Position numbers and translations under genes: made by a program. This document shows positions 1 to 7,853 of a stretch of 39,659 nucleotides of DNA, in pieces. The notes below the pieces were generated by a model. The model saw only the letters and a list, made by a program, of their open reading frames with translations, searched no databases and was not told the DNA's origin. Origin of the DNA: Anaerolineales bacterium (GTDB lineage: Bacteria; Chloroflexota; Anaerolineae; Anaerolineales; E44-bin32); assembly GCA_004376465.1 (NCBI GenBank), contig SOJU01000099.1:1-39659 (forward strand), written 5' to 3'. Position 1 is the first letter of the stretch, and every line of letters starts with the position of its first letter.

Positions 1-2
1 TT

Positions 3-578
3 GTGCTTTTCTCAGGGAAGGTACATTTATGCAAACTCAGCCCATCGGGGCAGGTGCAAATCATATCCATCATTGAGCCGGTGATCATGTTCAATGAATT
101 GACGGCGATAGACGGTGGACCCAACCCTTTCACCGCGGTCGCGGTAGGAGCGTGTCTAACATGGAACATTGGCTATGATGACTTCCACTCTTTAGTCATG
201 CGCTACCCTGACCCAGCTATTGGCATAGCGATGATGCGCGTGCTGGCGAGACGCACCAGGCATCTCATCGACCGCTGTGAGGACCTATCATTCCGATCCG
301 TGCTTGCGCGGACAGCCAAGATACTTCTTGAAATGAGCGATAATGGTACAAATGCAATCGATCGCAGTGAGTATCCGATTAAAGATGTGGCAGCAAGTAT
401 AGCCACCGTACCGGAGACACTCAGTCGCTCCTTTAGCGTCCTCAGCGAACGCGGCTTGATAAACTGCACCCGAAAGAAAATCACTATCCTGCAGCCCATT
501 GAACTATCTGTTGCCGCGCAACTAGAACCTTACCCTTTCAATAATTGCGCCCCTGAGCTTGACCGCCAGCATACCTGA
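3..578 (+). CDS. Crp/Fnr-family transcriptional regulator (5' partial)
   Basis: The reading frame is open to the left edge, so roughly the first 40 residues of a normal ~230-residue protein are missing; the GTG at position 3 is not the real start. What remains shows the cyclic-nucleotide-binding-like beta roll (SGKVHLCKLSPSGQVQI, then a FNEL and a TAVAV stretch), a long dimerisation helix (about residues 75-110) and a C-terminal winged helix-turn-helix with the typical YPIKDVAASI...PETLSRSFSVLSERG pattern. Family members bind palindromic sites and respond to cAMP, oxygen, NO or redox state. No Fe-S cysteine cluster is visible, but the N-terminus where FNR carries most of its cysteines is outside the window. 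A CRP-like palindrome lies 117 bp downstream, before the next gene, and is its most obvious candidate target. Confidence 0.9.
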   Translation: MLFSGKVHLCKLSPSGQVQIISIIEPVIMFNELTAIDGGPNPFTAVAVGACLTWNIGYDDFHSLVMRYPDPAIGIAMMRVLARRTRHLIDRCEDLSFRSVLARTAKILLEMSDNGTNAIDRSEYPIKDVAASIATVPETLSRSFSVLSERGLINCTRKKITILQPIELSVAAQLEPYPFNNCAPELDRQHT

Positions 579-694
579 GGCTTTTTCCTGCGGACCGGTA
601 AACCCTGAATAGAGCAGTCGCAAGACCCAATATCCATAACGTAATACAATTTGCCCATTGTTAAAGACTATCAGCTAAAAATGTGGCAAACTTA

Positions 695-712
695 TTGTGA
701 GCGGTATCACAA
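695..712. promoter_or_regulatory. CRP-like operator palindrome
   Basis: TTGTGA-GCGGTA-TCACAA is a perfect 6-bp inverted repeat with a 6-bp spacer, the same geometry as the E. coli CRP consensus (TGTGA-N6-TCACA). It lies between the Crp/Fnr-type gene and the following operon, 42 bp ahead of the chosen ATG at 754. The site sits inside any longer reading of that gene from 697, which argues for the 754 start. Binding by the neighbouring regulator is inferred. Confidence 0.65.
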
Positions 713-753
713 GTTGGCTTATTACCATAAAAATAATCCTTGGAGTAGTGATA

Positions 754-2223
754 ATGAAAGCAATAACAAAACGATTTCAATATTTCTTCCTGTCGACCAA
801 AGGATTGGCTCTGGTTGCCATTGCCCTGTTGTCCCTCGTCACCGCCATTTGGGGCACACTCTCCGGCCCATTGGCCGAGATGGGCATCAACGATATAACC
901 GTCCGGGTGTTGGGCATGGATTTAGTGCCTGCCGAACGGGAAGGTCGCTTGATCATGCTATATCACAGCATCGCCATGACCGTGGTCGCTATTCAGGTGT
1001 ATTTCATAACCGGCATCATGGCAATGAAAAAGCATGAGCGGGCAACGATTAACGCCACAGTGACCGTTGGTTATATGTTTGCGCTGATCTTCGGCATGCT
1101 GTTTGGTTATTTCGGACACAACTGGATTTACCATGGATTGTTTATTGCCGGCCAAACACTCATGTACTTCGGCGGGATACTTTTAGCAGCAGCATTATGG
1201 CCTTGGAAGAAGGAATACTACATCCAGGACCCGAAGTCAGAATACGCCCACACAAAAGGCGGAATGGACCTGGAACGAGCGGCTTTCTTCGCAATGGCCG
1301 TCACAACTTTGGGCTCAGCCTTACTGGGTGCGATCGCTGGCGCTAACTTCGGCAACGGCTTCGTGACATTCTTGGCCGAAGACACGGTCCGCGATCCGAA
1401 CAAAGCAGTCCTGGCCCGGGCCGTCATCGGACATCTTCACATCATGGTCGCTCTTACAGGGGTAGCTATAACCCTGATTGTGGGCAAATGGTATGACTTC
1501 AAAGGCATCCTGCACAAGATCGCCATGCCGAGTATGATTTTTGGCTCAATCATTCTCGCTCTTGGCTGTGCTTTAATGATACCGGCCCAGTATTATGCCC
1601 ACCTTATTATTTATGTCGGCTCGACATTCGTCTTGGTCGCGGGATTGCTCCTGGTTATCTACGGCTGGGGCAGGTTAGTCAGAGACCGTCTGGCAGAGCA
1701 AGGGATCGAAAAAGCATCCTTTGGCCAAAAATTCAAGGCCTTGTTCCATGACCCCGTGAAGTGGGGCGCAACCTGGCAAATGGTGTATATGAATTTCTGC
1801 GTCACCTTTGTTGGCCTCTTCATGGCCGCCAAATTGGATGATATTATTCGCCGCCTTCCACTGCGCGAAGAACGGATAACCCTGACCGGGCACTGGCATG
1901 TCCTTGCTGCGATTATCGCCACCATCATGCTCCTCTACTTCGTTGATCTTATGGGGCTGAAAGGAAAAGCACGCAAGTGGTTCGGATGGCTGGTGATTAT
2001 CTCCTCGGACCTGGCGTTTGGGGCCGCAACTATCTTTGCACTGAAGCGATTGTTCGTCAGCGAGTCGGACCAACAACCTCTGGTGGACACCCTTGATCTA
2101 CTTACCGAGATTGGACTAGGACTCCTGCTGATCGTCATCGCCGCCTTCCTGGTTTGGAGGCTGATTGATCTTTTCAAGAAAAATGGCCGCTGGGCGAAAG
2201 AACTGTCCGAAGTGGACCTATAG
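754..2223 (+). CDS. Heme-copper-oxidase-like 12-helix membrane protein without an obvious copper site
   Basis: 489 residues with about 12 hydrophobic segments. His residues fall at H71 in helix 2, H227/H229 in helix 6 (GHLHIMVAL) and H380/H382 in helix 10 (GHWHVLAAI). Their spacing of 156 and 153 residues reveals three similar four-helix units, the pseudo-threefold plan of heme-copper oxidase subunit I, where helix 2 and helix 10 His residues bind hemes. No His-His pair is present for a Cu(B) site. ATG 754 is chosen because GGAG lies 8 bp upstream and because a CRP-like palindrome overlaps the longer alternative. The nearby heme O synthase supports a heme-containing product. It could be a divergent oxidase or NO-reductase relative, or a b-type quinol/cytochrome protein; I do not recognise a named family. 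The SUMF1 lipoprotein begins 59 bp downstream. Confidence 0.6.
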   Translation: MKAITKRFQYFFLSTKGLALVAIALLSLVTAIWGTLSGPLAEMGINDITVRVLGMDLVPAEREGRLIMLYHSIAMTVVAIQVYFITGIMAMKKHERATINATVTVGYMFALIFGMLFGYFGHNWIYHGLFIAGQTLMYFGGILLAAALWPWKKEYYIQDPKSEYAHTKGGMDLERAAFFAMAVTTLGSALLGAIAGANFGNGFVTFLAEDTVRDPNKAVLARAVIGHLHIMVALTGVAITLIVGKWYDFKGILHKIAMPSMIFGSIILALGCALMIPAQYYAHLIIYVGSTFVLVAGLLLVIYGWGRLVRDRLAEQGIEKASFGQKFKALFHDPVKWGATWQMVYMNFCVTFVGLFMAAKLDDIIRRLPLREERITLTGHWHVLAAIIATIMLLYFVDLMGLKGKARKWFGWLVIISSDLAFGAATIFALKRLFVSESDQQPLVDTLDLLTEIGLGLLLIVIAAFLVWRLIDLFKKNGRWAKELSEVDL

Positions 2224-2282
2224 ATAACTGAGAGAAGGAATATATCCAACTTGCATCTAATTCTGGGCGAGGAGATACCCTA

Positions 2283-3185
2283 ATGAAACGTACATTTTTC
2301 TTCCTTTTGTTTGTCACATTATTGACGGCGGGCTGCGCATCTTCCACGGTTGAAGCTACCCCTCCGCCGCAGATCGATACCGGTGTCGATCCGGATAGTT
2401 GGGCGCTCATTCCCGCTGGCGAGTTTCTTGCGGACTTCACCAATGAAGAAATCTTGGTGGATTACGACTATCAAATGATGGTTACCGATGTGACCAACGC
2501 TCAATTCGCCGATTTCCTCAACGCGGCGTTGAAGGACGGGACTATCAAAATAGTGGGCGATGAAATCATGGGGTATTATCCGGGCGATATATTCCGCGAG
2601 TACCGGCACGAAGAAGAATACGCCGCTGGAGATTATCCACTCATGCCGTTGGACGAAGAAGCTGCTCTGAGACTGGATTTCGACGGGACGACGTTTACCG
2701 CCAAACCTGGCTATGAGAACCACCCCATGGTTATGGTCACCTGGTTTGGAGCCAATGCGTATTGCCAATACTACGATGGACGTCTGCCCTCGGCAATTGA
2801 GTGGGAAAAAGCAGCCCGCGGCGCCGACGGACGACCTTTTCCATGGGGCAACGAAGCCCAACAAACCAACGCCAACTACTATCACAGCAATGACCCGTTC
2901 GAGGATGTGATCGGTCGAATGGGCGACACAACCCCGGTGGGTTTTTACAACGGCCAGACGCATCTCGGCTTCGAAACGGAAGATTCCCCCAGCCCCTATG
3001 GTCTATACGACATGGCTGGAAACGTTTATCAATGGGTCGGCGATGTAATCCCTTACCAGCATTATCGCTTGCTGCTGGGCGGCGCCAAGGATGTGTACGC
3101 CGTCAGGATTCGGGTTTGGGTATCCAACAATGTGGAGCCGGTTTATTTCAGCCCCAACGCTGGGTTCCGCTGCGCACAGGACTAG
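2283..3185 (+). CDS. SUMF1/FGE-fold lipoprotein
   Basis: 300 residues. The N-terminus is a lipoprotein signal with lipobox LTAGC (Cys18) and a short Thr/Pro linker, so the protein is probably membrane-anchored outside the cytoplasm. The rest has the formylglycine-generating-enzyme (SUMF1) fold signature: WALIPAGEF, a VTNAQFADFLN stretch, HPMVMVTWFGANAYCQYYDG, RLPSAIEWEKAARG, PFPWGNE, YDMAGNVYQWVGD and terminal GFRCA. True FGE needs two nearby catalytic cysteines in the C-terminal part; only the GFRC cysteine is there, so sulfatase activation is unlikely. A structural or accessory role for the neighbouring membrane protein is inferred from position alone. A GAGGAG ribosome site precedes the ATG. 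Confidence 0.8.
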   Translation: MKRTFFFLLFVTLLTAGCASSTVEATPPPQIDTGVDPDSWALIPAGEFLADFTNEEILVDYDYQMMVTDVTNAQFADFLNAALKDGTIKIVGDEIMGYYPGDIFREYRHEEEYAAGDYPLMPLDEEAALRLDFDGTTFTAKPGYENHPMVMVTWFGANAYCQYYDGRLPSAIEWEKAARGADGRPFPWGNEAQQTNANYYHSNDPFEDVIGRMGDTTPVGFYNGQTHLGFETEDSPSPYGLYDMAGNVYQWVGDVIPYQHYRLLLGGAKDVYAVRIRVWVSNNVEPVYFSPNAGFRCAQD

Positions 3186-3249
3186 TGTTCGTGATCTGAG
3201 GAAAGTGGGTTGCTGGCGGGTGAGATCAACATCCGCCCGCAATCCCTAA

Positions 3250-4176
3250 ATGAGAAACAAAAAAACACAAGAAAAGACAATGACCTACTTAAAAACTGCT
3301 AATCAATCAATATTGAAAACACTGACCGCGAAAATCCGCCTTTACTGGCAGATGACCAAAATCCTTCAAACCGGTCTGCTGCTCTCCACCGGGTTGGCGG
3401 GATACATGAGCGCTCGCTGCCCAGTCCAGACCTGGCAAACGCTGCTCGCGTTGACTGGCAGCCTCTTTCTGGCGATCAGCGGCAGCACGGTCTTCAATAT
3501 GGTCTACGATCGAGACATCGACGCCCGAATGCCGCGCACTCAAAAACGCCCACTCCCCAGCGGTAAGGTCGGCGTGGCAGAGGCGCTTGTTCTGGGCAGC
3601 GTGTTAAGTGTCATCGGCATCGGGTGGGCCGCCTTCCTATCACCGCTTTATGGCTTGATCGTGTTCGCCGGTCTGTTCTTCGATGTCGTCGTGTATACAA
3701 TTTGGCTCAAACGCCGCACGCCATGGTCGATCATCTGGGGGGGAATCGCCGGGGGGATGCCGGCTCTCGCCGGCCGCGCTCTTGGCTTAGGAGCGATCGA
3801 TTGGGTAGGATTGATGTTTGCGCTGGCAGTGCTGCTATGGATCCCCACCCACATCATGACCTTCAGCCTGCGGTACCGTGAGGGCTATGCAAAAGCTGGC
3901 GTTCCCACCTTCCCTTCAGCCTATGGGGAGCGAACTACGGGCATCATCATCGCCCTGTCGAGCATCGCCACCGCGATCGCCATGGCATTCGCCGCGTACG
4001 GGATCGGGATAACATGGGGCTATATGAGATTACTCATCATCCTCAGCTGCGGCTTGCTTGCCTTAGCCATCAGCAGCATGGTACATCCCTCGTTTAAAAT
4101 GAATTTTAGTCTCTTCAAATTCGCTTCTCTATATATGCTGAGTTCAATGCTTTTGGTTGTCCTCGGCGTCCTGTAA
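3250..4176 (+). CDS. ctaB: Protoheme IX farnesyltransferase (heme O synthase)
   Basis: 308 residues, UbiA-type prenyltransferase with about eight membrane segments. It attaches a farnesyl group to protoheme to give heme O, which is used directly or converted to heme A for heme-copper oxidases. The first Asp-rich motif is present as NMVYDRDIDARMPRT followed by QKRPLPSG; the second conserved region is GGIAGGMPALAGRALG, with IPTHIMTFSLRYREGYAKAG after it, as in CtaB/CyoE. An alternative start is ATG 3280 (MTYLKTANQ); neither start has a strong ribosome site. It overlaps the next gene by one base. Its place beside the oxidase-like protein at 754 suggests that protein, or an oxidase elsewhere, uses heme O or A. 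Confidence 0.9.
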   Translation: MRNKKTQEKTMTYLKTANQSILKTLTAKIRLYWQMTKILQTGLLLSTGLAGYMSARCPVQTWQTLLALTGSLFLAISGSTVFNMVYDRDIDARMPRTQKRPLPSGKVGVAEALVLGSVLSVIGIGWAAFLSPLYGLIVFAGLFFDVVVYTIWLKRRTPWSIIWGGIAGGMPALAGRALGLGAIDWVGLMFALAVLLWIPTHIMTFSLRYREGYAKAGVPTFPSAYGERTTGIIIALSSIATAIAMAFAAYGIGITWGYMRLLIILSCGLLALAISSMVHPSFKMNFSLFKFASLYMLSSMLLVVLGVL

Positions 4177-4781
4177 TGAAGAGGATCACCCCGCTAGACA
4201 GAATTGCTCTCCTGATTACCGGTTTACTCGCTGCATACCTGATCGTGATGGGAGTTGAGGGTCTCCCCGTCCTGGCCACATGGGCATATAGCATCGCGTT
4301 CGGCGTGCTGTTGATTGCCAGTCTGCTCATGATCATCAACGGCTTCGATGTTCTTGACAGCCCTTGGGTCGTCATCATCGCCGCCATCATCCCCTTAAGC
4401 CTTTCGCTCGGCATGGTTATCGAAAACCTTCCCCCGGACTGGCATCTGGCTTATCTCGTCTTCGTTGTGATCGGCTTCCTCGCCATCCTGCTGACGCGCT
4501 TTCTCGTCCCTGAACGTGCGGCGACGATCGTGCTTGCCGTCGTGCACGGCATCGCCGGGCTCTTAATCGTCGGCTTGCCCATTGCTCTCGTGCTGCAGGG
4601 CGTAAAGGCACCGATATATTTATTCATGAGCGTGGGCGGAGCGCTGATCGGAATCGGCGGCCTGCTGCTCGCTTTCCTGAAGACCGGCAAACCCATCCTC
4701 TCCGCCGAGAAAATCTTAACTCTCCTTCCCTGGATTCTACTCCTGATGAGCGCGGCATTCGTGCTCGGACTGGGCGCTTAA
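4176..4781 (+). CDS. Hypothetical six-helix membrane protein
   Basis: 201 residues, almost entirely hydrophobic, with about six membrane segments (for example LLITGLLAAYLIVMGVEG near the N-terminus and LLPWILLLMSAAFVLGLGA at the end). I see no cofactor-binding motif and no family I recognise. Its ATG overlaps the stop of the heme O synthase gene (TAATG), so it is translationally coupled and very probably in the same operon as the oxidase-like protein. A role as an accessory or assembly membrane subunit is inferred from position only. Confidence 0.7.
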   Translation: MKRITPLDRIALLITGLLAAYLIVMGVEGLPVLATWAYSIAFGVLLIASLLMIINGFDVLDSPWVVIIAAIIPLSLSLGMVIENLPPDWHLAYLVFVVIGFLAILLTRFLVPERAATIVLAVVHGIAGLLIVGLPIALVLQGVKAPIYLFMSVGGALIGIGGLLLAFLKTGKPILSAEKILTLLPWILLLMSAAFVLGLGA

Positions 4782-4784
4782 GCT

Positions 4785-5243
4785 TTGTCTCGCCTCGAAC
4801 GTTTTAAGCCAGCCGCAAGTAAGGCGTGGCTTATCGCCTCAGCCGGTATTATGTGGAGCGGTGTTGGCTTAATGCTCTGCAACCTGGCTTATGGCTGGCT
4901 GCGACCCGTAGCGTTTCCTCAGGTTTTATGGATGACTCTGGCTGGAGTCCTGCTCGCTTCAGCCATCTTCTACTTCGGTTTCAGCAAGCTCGCCAAGAAG
5001 AACATCCGGCGGATTACCGACATGGTCGGAGATAAGATCTGCATATTCGCTTTCCAGGAATGGACGAGTTATCCCCTCATTGTCGTTATGATTGGATTGG
5101 GACTCTCGCTCCGAATTTTGTTACCCATACCAAAACCGTACCTGGCGATCCTCTATATCGGCATTGGCGGCGGTTTATTCCTGGCTAGTTTGTGTTACTA
5201 CAAACATCTTCTGCGCCCCCAAGACCACGTTAGCTCCTCCTAA
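4785..5243 (+). CDS. Hypothetical four-helix membrane protein
   Basis: 152 residues with a TTG start three bases after the preceding stop codon. About four membrane segments flank a conserved-looking cytoplasmic loop (KKNIRRITDMVGDKICIFAF, then QEWTSYPLIVVMIGLG) and a C-terminal LYIGIGGGLFLASLCYY. This layout resembles small conserved membrane proteins found in many bacteria without assigned function. It is the last gene of the group beginning at 754. No cofactor ligand pattern is evident. Confidence 0.65.
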   Translation: MSRLERFKPAASKAWLIASAGIMWSGVGLMLCNLAYGWLRPVAFPQVLWMTLAGVLLASAIFYFGFSKLAKKNIRRITDMVGDKICIFAFQEWTSYPLIVVMIGLGLSLRILLPIPKPYLAILYIGIGGGLFLASLCYYKHLLRPQDHVSSS

Positions 5244-5710
5244 ATGTACGTTTTCCTGCTCTCCCTCACTTATTCGGGTGACCAAGCCGAATTAAGTCAC
5301 ACAGCTACACCCGGCTCCCGTTTAGGTAATCAATACTTGACGCTCGGCAAATACACGCACCGTCGTTTGTGATAAGCTGAACAATGTGGAGGGTTTGTTG
5401 CCTTTGCACGCATCGTGCTTGTGTAATTTGTTCCGAGAAGCTCGAAACAGGGTATGAAAACGAGATCCTCCATTCAGCTCAGTAGTGTTTTATCACTCTT
5501 GGTTTTTCGGTTGGAGGAGAACTCTCGTAAATACCGGTTTTTTTACTTGTTTGCCTCGGTTAATTGAGTTCTTGCTCTGACCAAACAAAATCGCGCTTTA
5601 AAGCGCTAATGATTAAGGAGGGTGAAGAAAATCAGTAGAGCTATGCAACAAAGGTCTTACGTAAAAAACCGGTTTTTAACAAATTACGAAGAGGAAAAGA
5701 GGAGAATGCA
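5244..5710 (+). promoter_or_regulatory. 467-bp leader of the octahaem operon with several palindromes
   Basis: No convincing gene lies here. Palindromic elements are: 5661-5680, GTAAAAAACCGGTTTTTAAC, a 20-bp palindrome with one mismatched pair; 5527-5546, a related CCGG-centred copy (GTAAATACCGGTTTTTTTAC) whose centre lies 135 bp upstream; 5593-5606, the perfect palindrome GCGCTTTAAAGCGC; and 5367-5384, a weaker CRP-like site. GAGGAAAAGAGGAG just before ATG 5711 is the ribosome site. A second strong Shine-Dalgarno (AAGGAGGG, 5615-5622) is not followed by a convincing gene. The length and symmetry suggest regulated transcription. Confidence 0.5.
5367..5384. promoter_or_regulatory. Possible CRP-like half-degenerate site
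   Basis: TTGTGA-TAAGCT-GAACAA matches the palindrome at 695-712 in 10 of 12 half-site positions with the same 6-bp spacer. It lies about 330 bp before the first octahaem cytochrome, which is far for direct activation. Weak by itself. Confidence 0.3.
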
Positions 5711-6703
5711 ATGCTCAAGAAACCAACGTTTTCTCTCGTCGTAATTGGCGCCTTGCTCTTGTTGGTGCTGGCTATCGGTGCTTGTGCACCTGCTGCGACG
5801 CCAGAGCCACCTCCACCGCCGCCAACCGACGTACCGCCACCGCCCCCTCCAACAGCGACTCCAGCGCCAGATCATTCTGCATTTGAAGCTGCTGTTGCAG
5901 GCAATGCGCACAATCAGTACGATATCGGTCATGGACCGAACACGTGGTGCACTCGCTGTCACTCCCCCCAGAACTGGGATCCGGAAGCTGTCCAGGGACC
6001 TGGGGAAGGCGAATGCTTCACGTGCAAATTCCCACATTTAGAAGAGATGAGTGTGGCCTCAGGGAATCCTTTCGTTCCCGAAGAGGAGTGGGTCGGCATG
6101 CCTTGCGAAACCTGTCACGTAGTTGATGGAAACGGATACGTCACTCCTGGGATCGCCTGGCTCAATCCGGTCTCGATGGATTACGTTGCAGTAAGCAATT
6201 CAACAGAGTTGTGTGAGAAATGCCACGTAACCACCACCGGCAACGCCTTCGGCTCTGCTGTGGATCATAAGGTAACTCTTGGCGGAAGCGCCCACCTCAA
6301 CTATGGTGGTTTCCTCGGGGAAGTACCCCCGCCCAGCTACTGCGCCGATTGCCATGACCCACACACGCTCGCACCACCACAATGTGTCGACTGCCACGAA
6401 GACGTGACGACTTCAGACACCCACATGAAGGGTTATAACGCCCTTATGCTAGACAAGCTGACCTGTATGGCTTGTCACGATGCCTCCGGCTTGGATGTAG
6501 GACCTCCACCGGATGGTGAGGGTGGTCCATGGGTAACCCAGGAAACCTCTGTTGGGCGTGCTGGACCGACCACGGAATTTGTGCTCTCGCACAGCATCGT
6601 CTACACGGTCGCTTGCGACCGCTGCCACTTCGAAGAGAATACCTTCGAATTGACCGTCTTTACCGCAGATGGTTCCGTACCAGCGCCTCCAGCAGAAGAT
6701 TAG
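5711..6703 (+). CDS. Octahaem c-type cytochrome lipoprotein with a CXXCK haem site (copy 1)
   Basis: 330 residues. Lipoprotein signal with lipobox AIGAC (Cys25), then a proline-rich linker to about residue 55. Eight haem attachment motifs follow in order: CTRCH (80), CFTCK (102), CETCH, CEKCH, CADCH, CVDCH, CMACH and CDRCH. The second ends in Lys rather than His; in nitrite reductase NrfA a CXXCK haem is the active site with Lys as proximal ligand. One haem per about 34 residues is dense. The protein is probably anchored on the outer face of a membrane and carries electrons or reduces a small molecule; the substrate cannot be read from sequence. A paralogue follows at 6897. It differs from NrfA (five haems, CXXCK first) and, as far as I recall, from octahaem nitrite reductases (CXXCK not second). 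Confidence 0.9.
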   Translation: MLKKPTFSLVVIGALLLLVLAIGACAPAATPEPPPPPPTDVPPPPPPTATPAPDHSAFEAAVAGNAHNQYDIGHGPNTWCTRCHSPQNWDPEAVQGPGEGECFTCKFPHLEEMSVASGNPFVPEEEWVGMPCETCHVVDGNGYVTPGIAWLNPVSMDYVAVSNSTELCEKCHVTTTGNAFGSAVDHKVTLGGSAHLNYGGFLGEVPPPSYCADCHDPHTLAPPQCVDCHEDVTTSDTHMKGYNALMLDKLTCMACHDASGLDVGPPPDGEGGPWVTQETSVGRAGPTTEFVLSHSIVYTVACDRCHFEENTFELTVFTADGSVPAPPAED

Positions 6704-6824
6704 CCGGGGCAGGTTATACCATCGGAGCTCGAAACATTCCGCGACATCATCCTATCAAAACCAATGCGGAATGGACCGTCTTCCTGGCTGACAATTGCGC
6801 CGGGAAGGTGAAGGTAAACGGTAT

Positions 6825-6857
6825 CCTGTGGGGTGAGGAGACTCCTCACCCCACAGG
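6825..6857 (+). terminator. Strong hairpin between the octahaem genes
   Basis: A perfect 16-base inverted repeat: CCTGTGGGGTGAGGAG at 6825-6840 is mirrored at 6842-6857 around a single A, so about 13 bp can form with a small loop. It is followed by TATATAAACTAG rather than a T run, so it may be an mRNA-stabilising or attenuating hairpin that tunes expression of the two cytochromes rather than a full terminator. Confidence 0.6.
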
Positions 6858-6896
6858 TATATAAACTAGAATCTAAGGACCGTAGGTTTTAAAAAA

Positions 6897-7853
6897 ATGG
6901 ATAGAAGAATGTCTCTCTTTTCAATAATCTCTGACCGGGGCCAGAACTCTCGTGGTCTGAATGCTCGGGCGATGACGCAATTCTTCACCCAATGCTTGAT
7001 TCTATTATTCCTGATCGGCGGATTAGCAGCCTGCCAGTCTTCTGACTCTCCTACAGCTTCCTCGCCTGACGCCCAGGCCACACAACCATCTGGGGGTGGA
7101 GAAGCAACAAGCGAAGACCCTGTAGATGAACAGGAGACACCTTCAGCGAGCGAAATCGAACAAGCCTGGCAGTCCAGCCCTCATGCGGATACGTATGTCG
7201 AAGGGGACAACAACGTTTGCGCTCGCTGCCATGCACCCGCCGTCTTCGTTCCATCCATAGACGATATCTCAGAATCATGTTTGGTTTGCAAATTCGAGAT
7301 AGCTCCCCCGCCTGCCACCATCGCTCAGGAAGAGTGGACCAATATCGAATGTAATGTTTGCCATCTTGTCAATAAAAATGACGAGGTTGAGCCTGAATAC
7401 GCCTGGCTTTTATTCCTGCTAATCAATGAATATGAGCAGGTGGATTCGTCCACAGAATTGTGCGGAAAGTGCCACAATGATCCTGATCTCAATCAGCCCG
7501 GTCATACAACTGTTGTCGTGGGCGGAGCACATGCAGATTATTCCTGCACGGACTGTCACGACGCCCACAGCACGATAGCATCATGCGGCGCTGCTGGATG
7601 TCACGACGACATGGGCGCGGATATTCCCGGGCACGACGAAGCGCACGAGTCGGTATCCTGCGTGGCTTGCCACGACGCCGGCGATATGGCGATCGGCCCA
7701 GACGAGGATCTAGGCACCTGGACCACATTCCTACCTCCGGATTCGGAAGGGGTTTCCTACCCCTTCACCTCTCACAACACTCAACTAGAGGCCAGTTGTG
7801 ACCGCTGCCATTATCCCAATAACCCCTGGGGTTTTTCGGAGGATGTTAAGTAG
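6897..7853 (+). CDS. Octahaem c-type cytochrome lipoprotein with a CXXCK haem site (copy 2)
   Basis: 318 residues from ATG 6897; ATG 6909 and ATG 6972 (MTQFFTQCLILL) are alternatives, and the last gives a more normal signal length. Lipobox GLAAC, then a Ser/Gly/Glu-rich linker. Haem motifs in order: CARCH (108), CLVCK (128), CNVCH, CGKCH, CTDCH, an expanded C-X4-CH (CGAAGCH, 230), CVACH and CDRCH. The order, the Lys in the second site and the shared STELC(E/G)KCH and ACHDA segments show it is a paralogue of the preceding gene, diverged well beyond a recent duplication. The sixth site needs a lyase tolerant of CX4CH; System I maturation is encoded nearby. Redox partner and substrate unknown. 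The pair may act as a complex. Confidence 0.85.
   Translation: MDRRMSLFSIISDRGQNSRGLNARAMTQFFTQCLILLFLIGGLAACQSSDSPTASSPDAQATQPSGGGEATSEDPVDEQETPSASEIEQAWQSSPHADTYVEGDNNVCARCHAPAVFVPSIDDISESCLVCKFEIAPPPATIAQEEWTNIECNVCHLVNKNDEVEPEYAWLLFLLINEYEQVDSSTELCGKCHNDPDLNQPGHTTVVVGGAHADYSCTDCHDAHSTIASCGAAGCHDDMGADIPGHDEAHESVSCVACHDAGDMAIGPDEDLGTWTTFLPPDSEGVSYPFTSHNTQLEASCDRCHYPNNPWGFSEDVK

Noticed and set aside
697-753. Longer start (GTG 697) for the oxidase-like protein
   Set aside because: It has no ribosome site and overlaps the CRP-like palindrome; ATG 754 has GGAG 8 bp upstream and a normal N-terminus.
5337-5350. FNR-box-like TTGAC-N4-GGCAA
   Set aside because: Only one good half-site; matches this poor are expected by chance.
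5711-6703. Assignment as NrfA nitrite reductase because of CXXCK
   Set aside because: NrfA has five haems with CXXCK as the first and is larger; order and size do not match.
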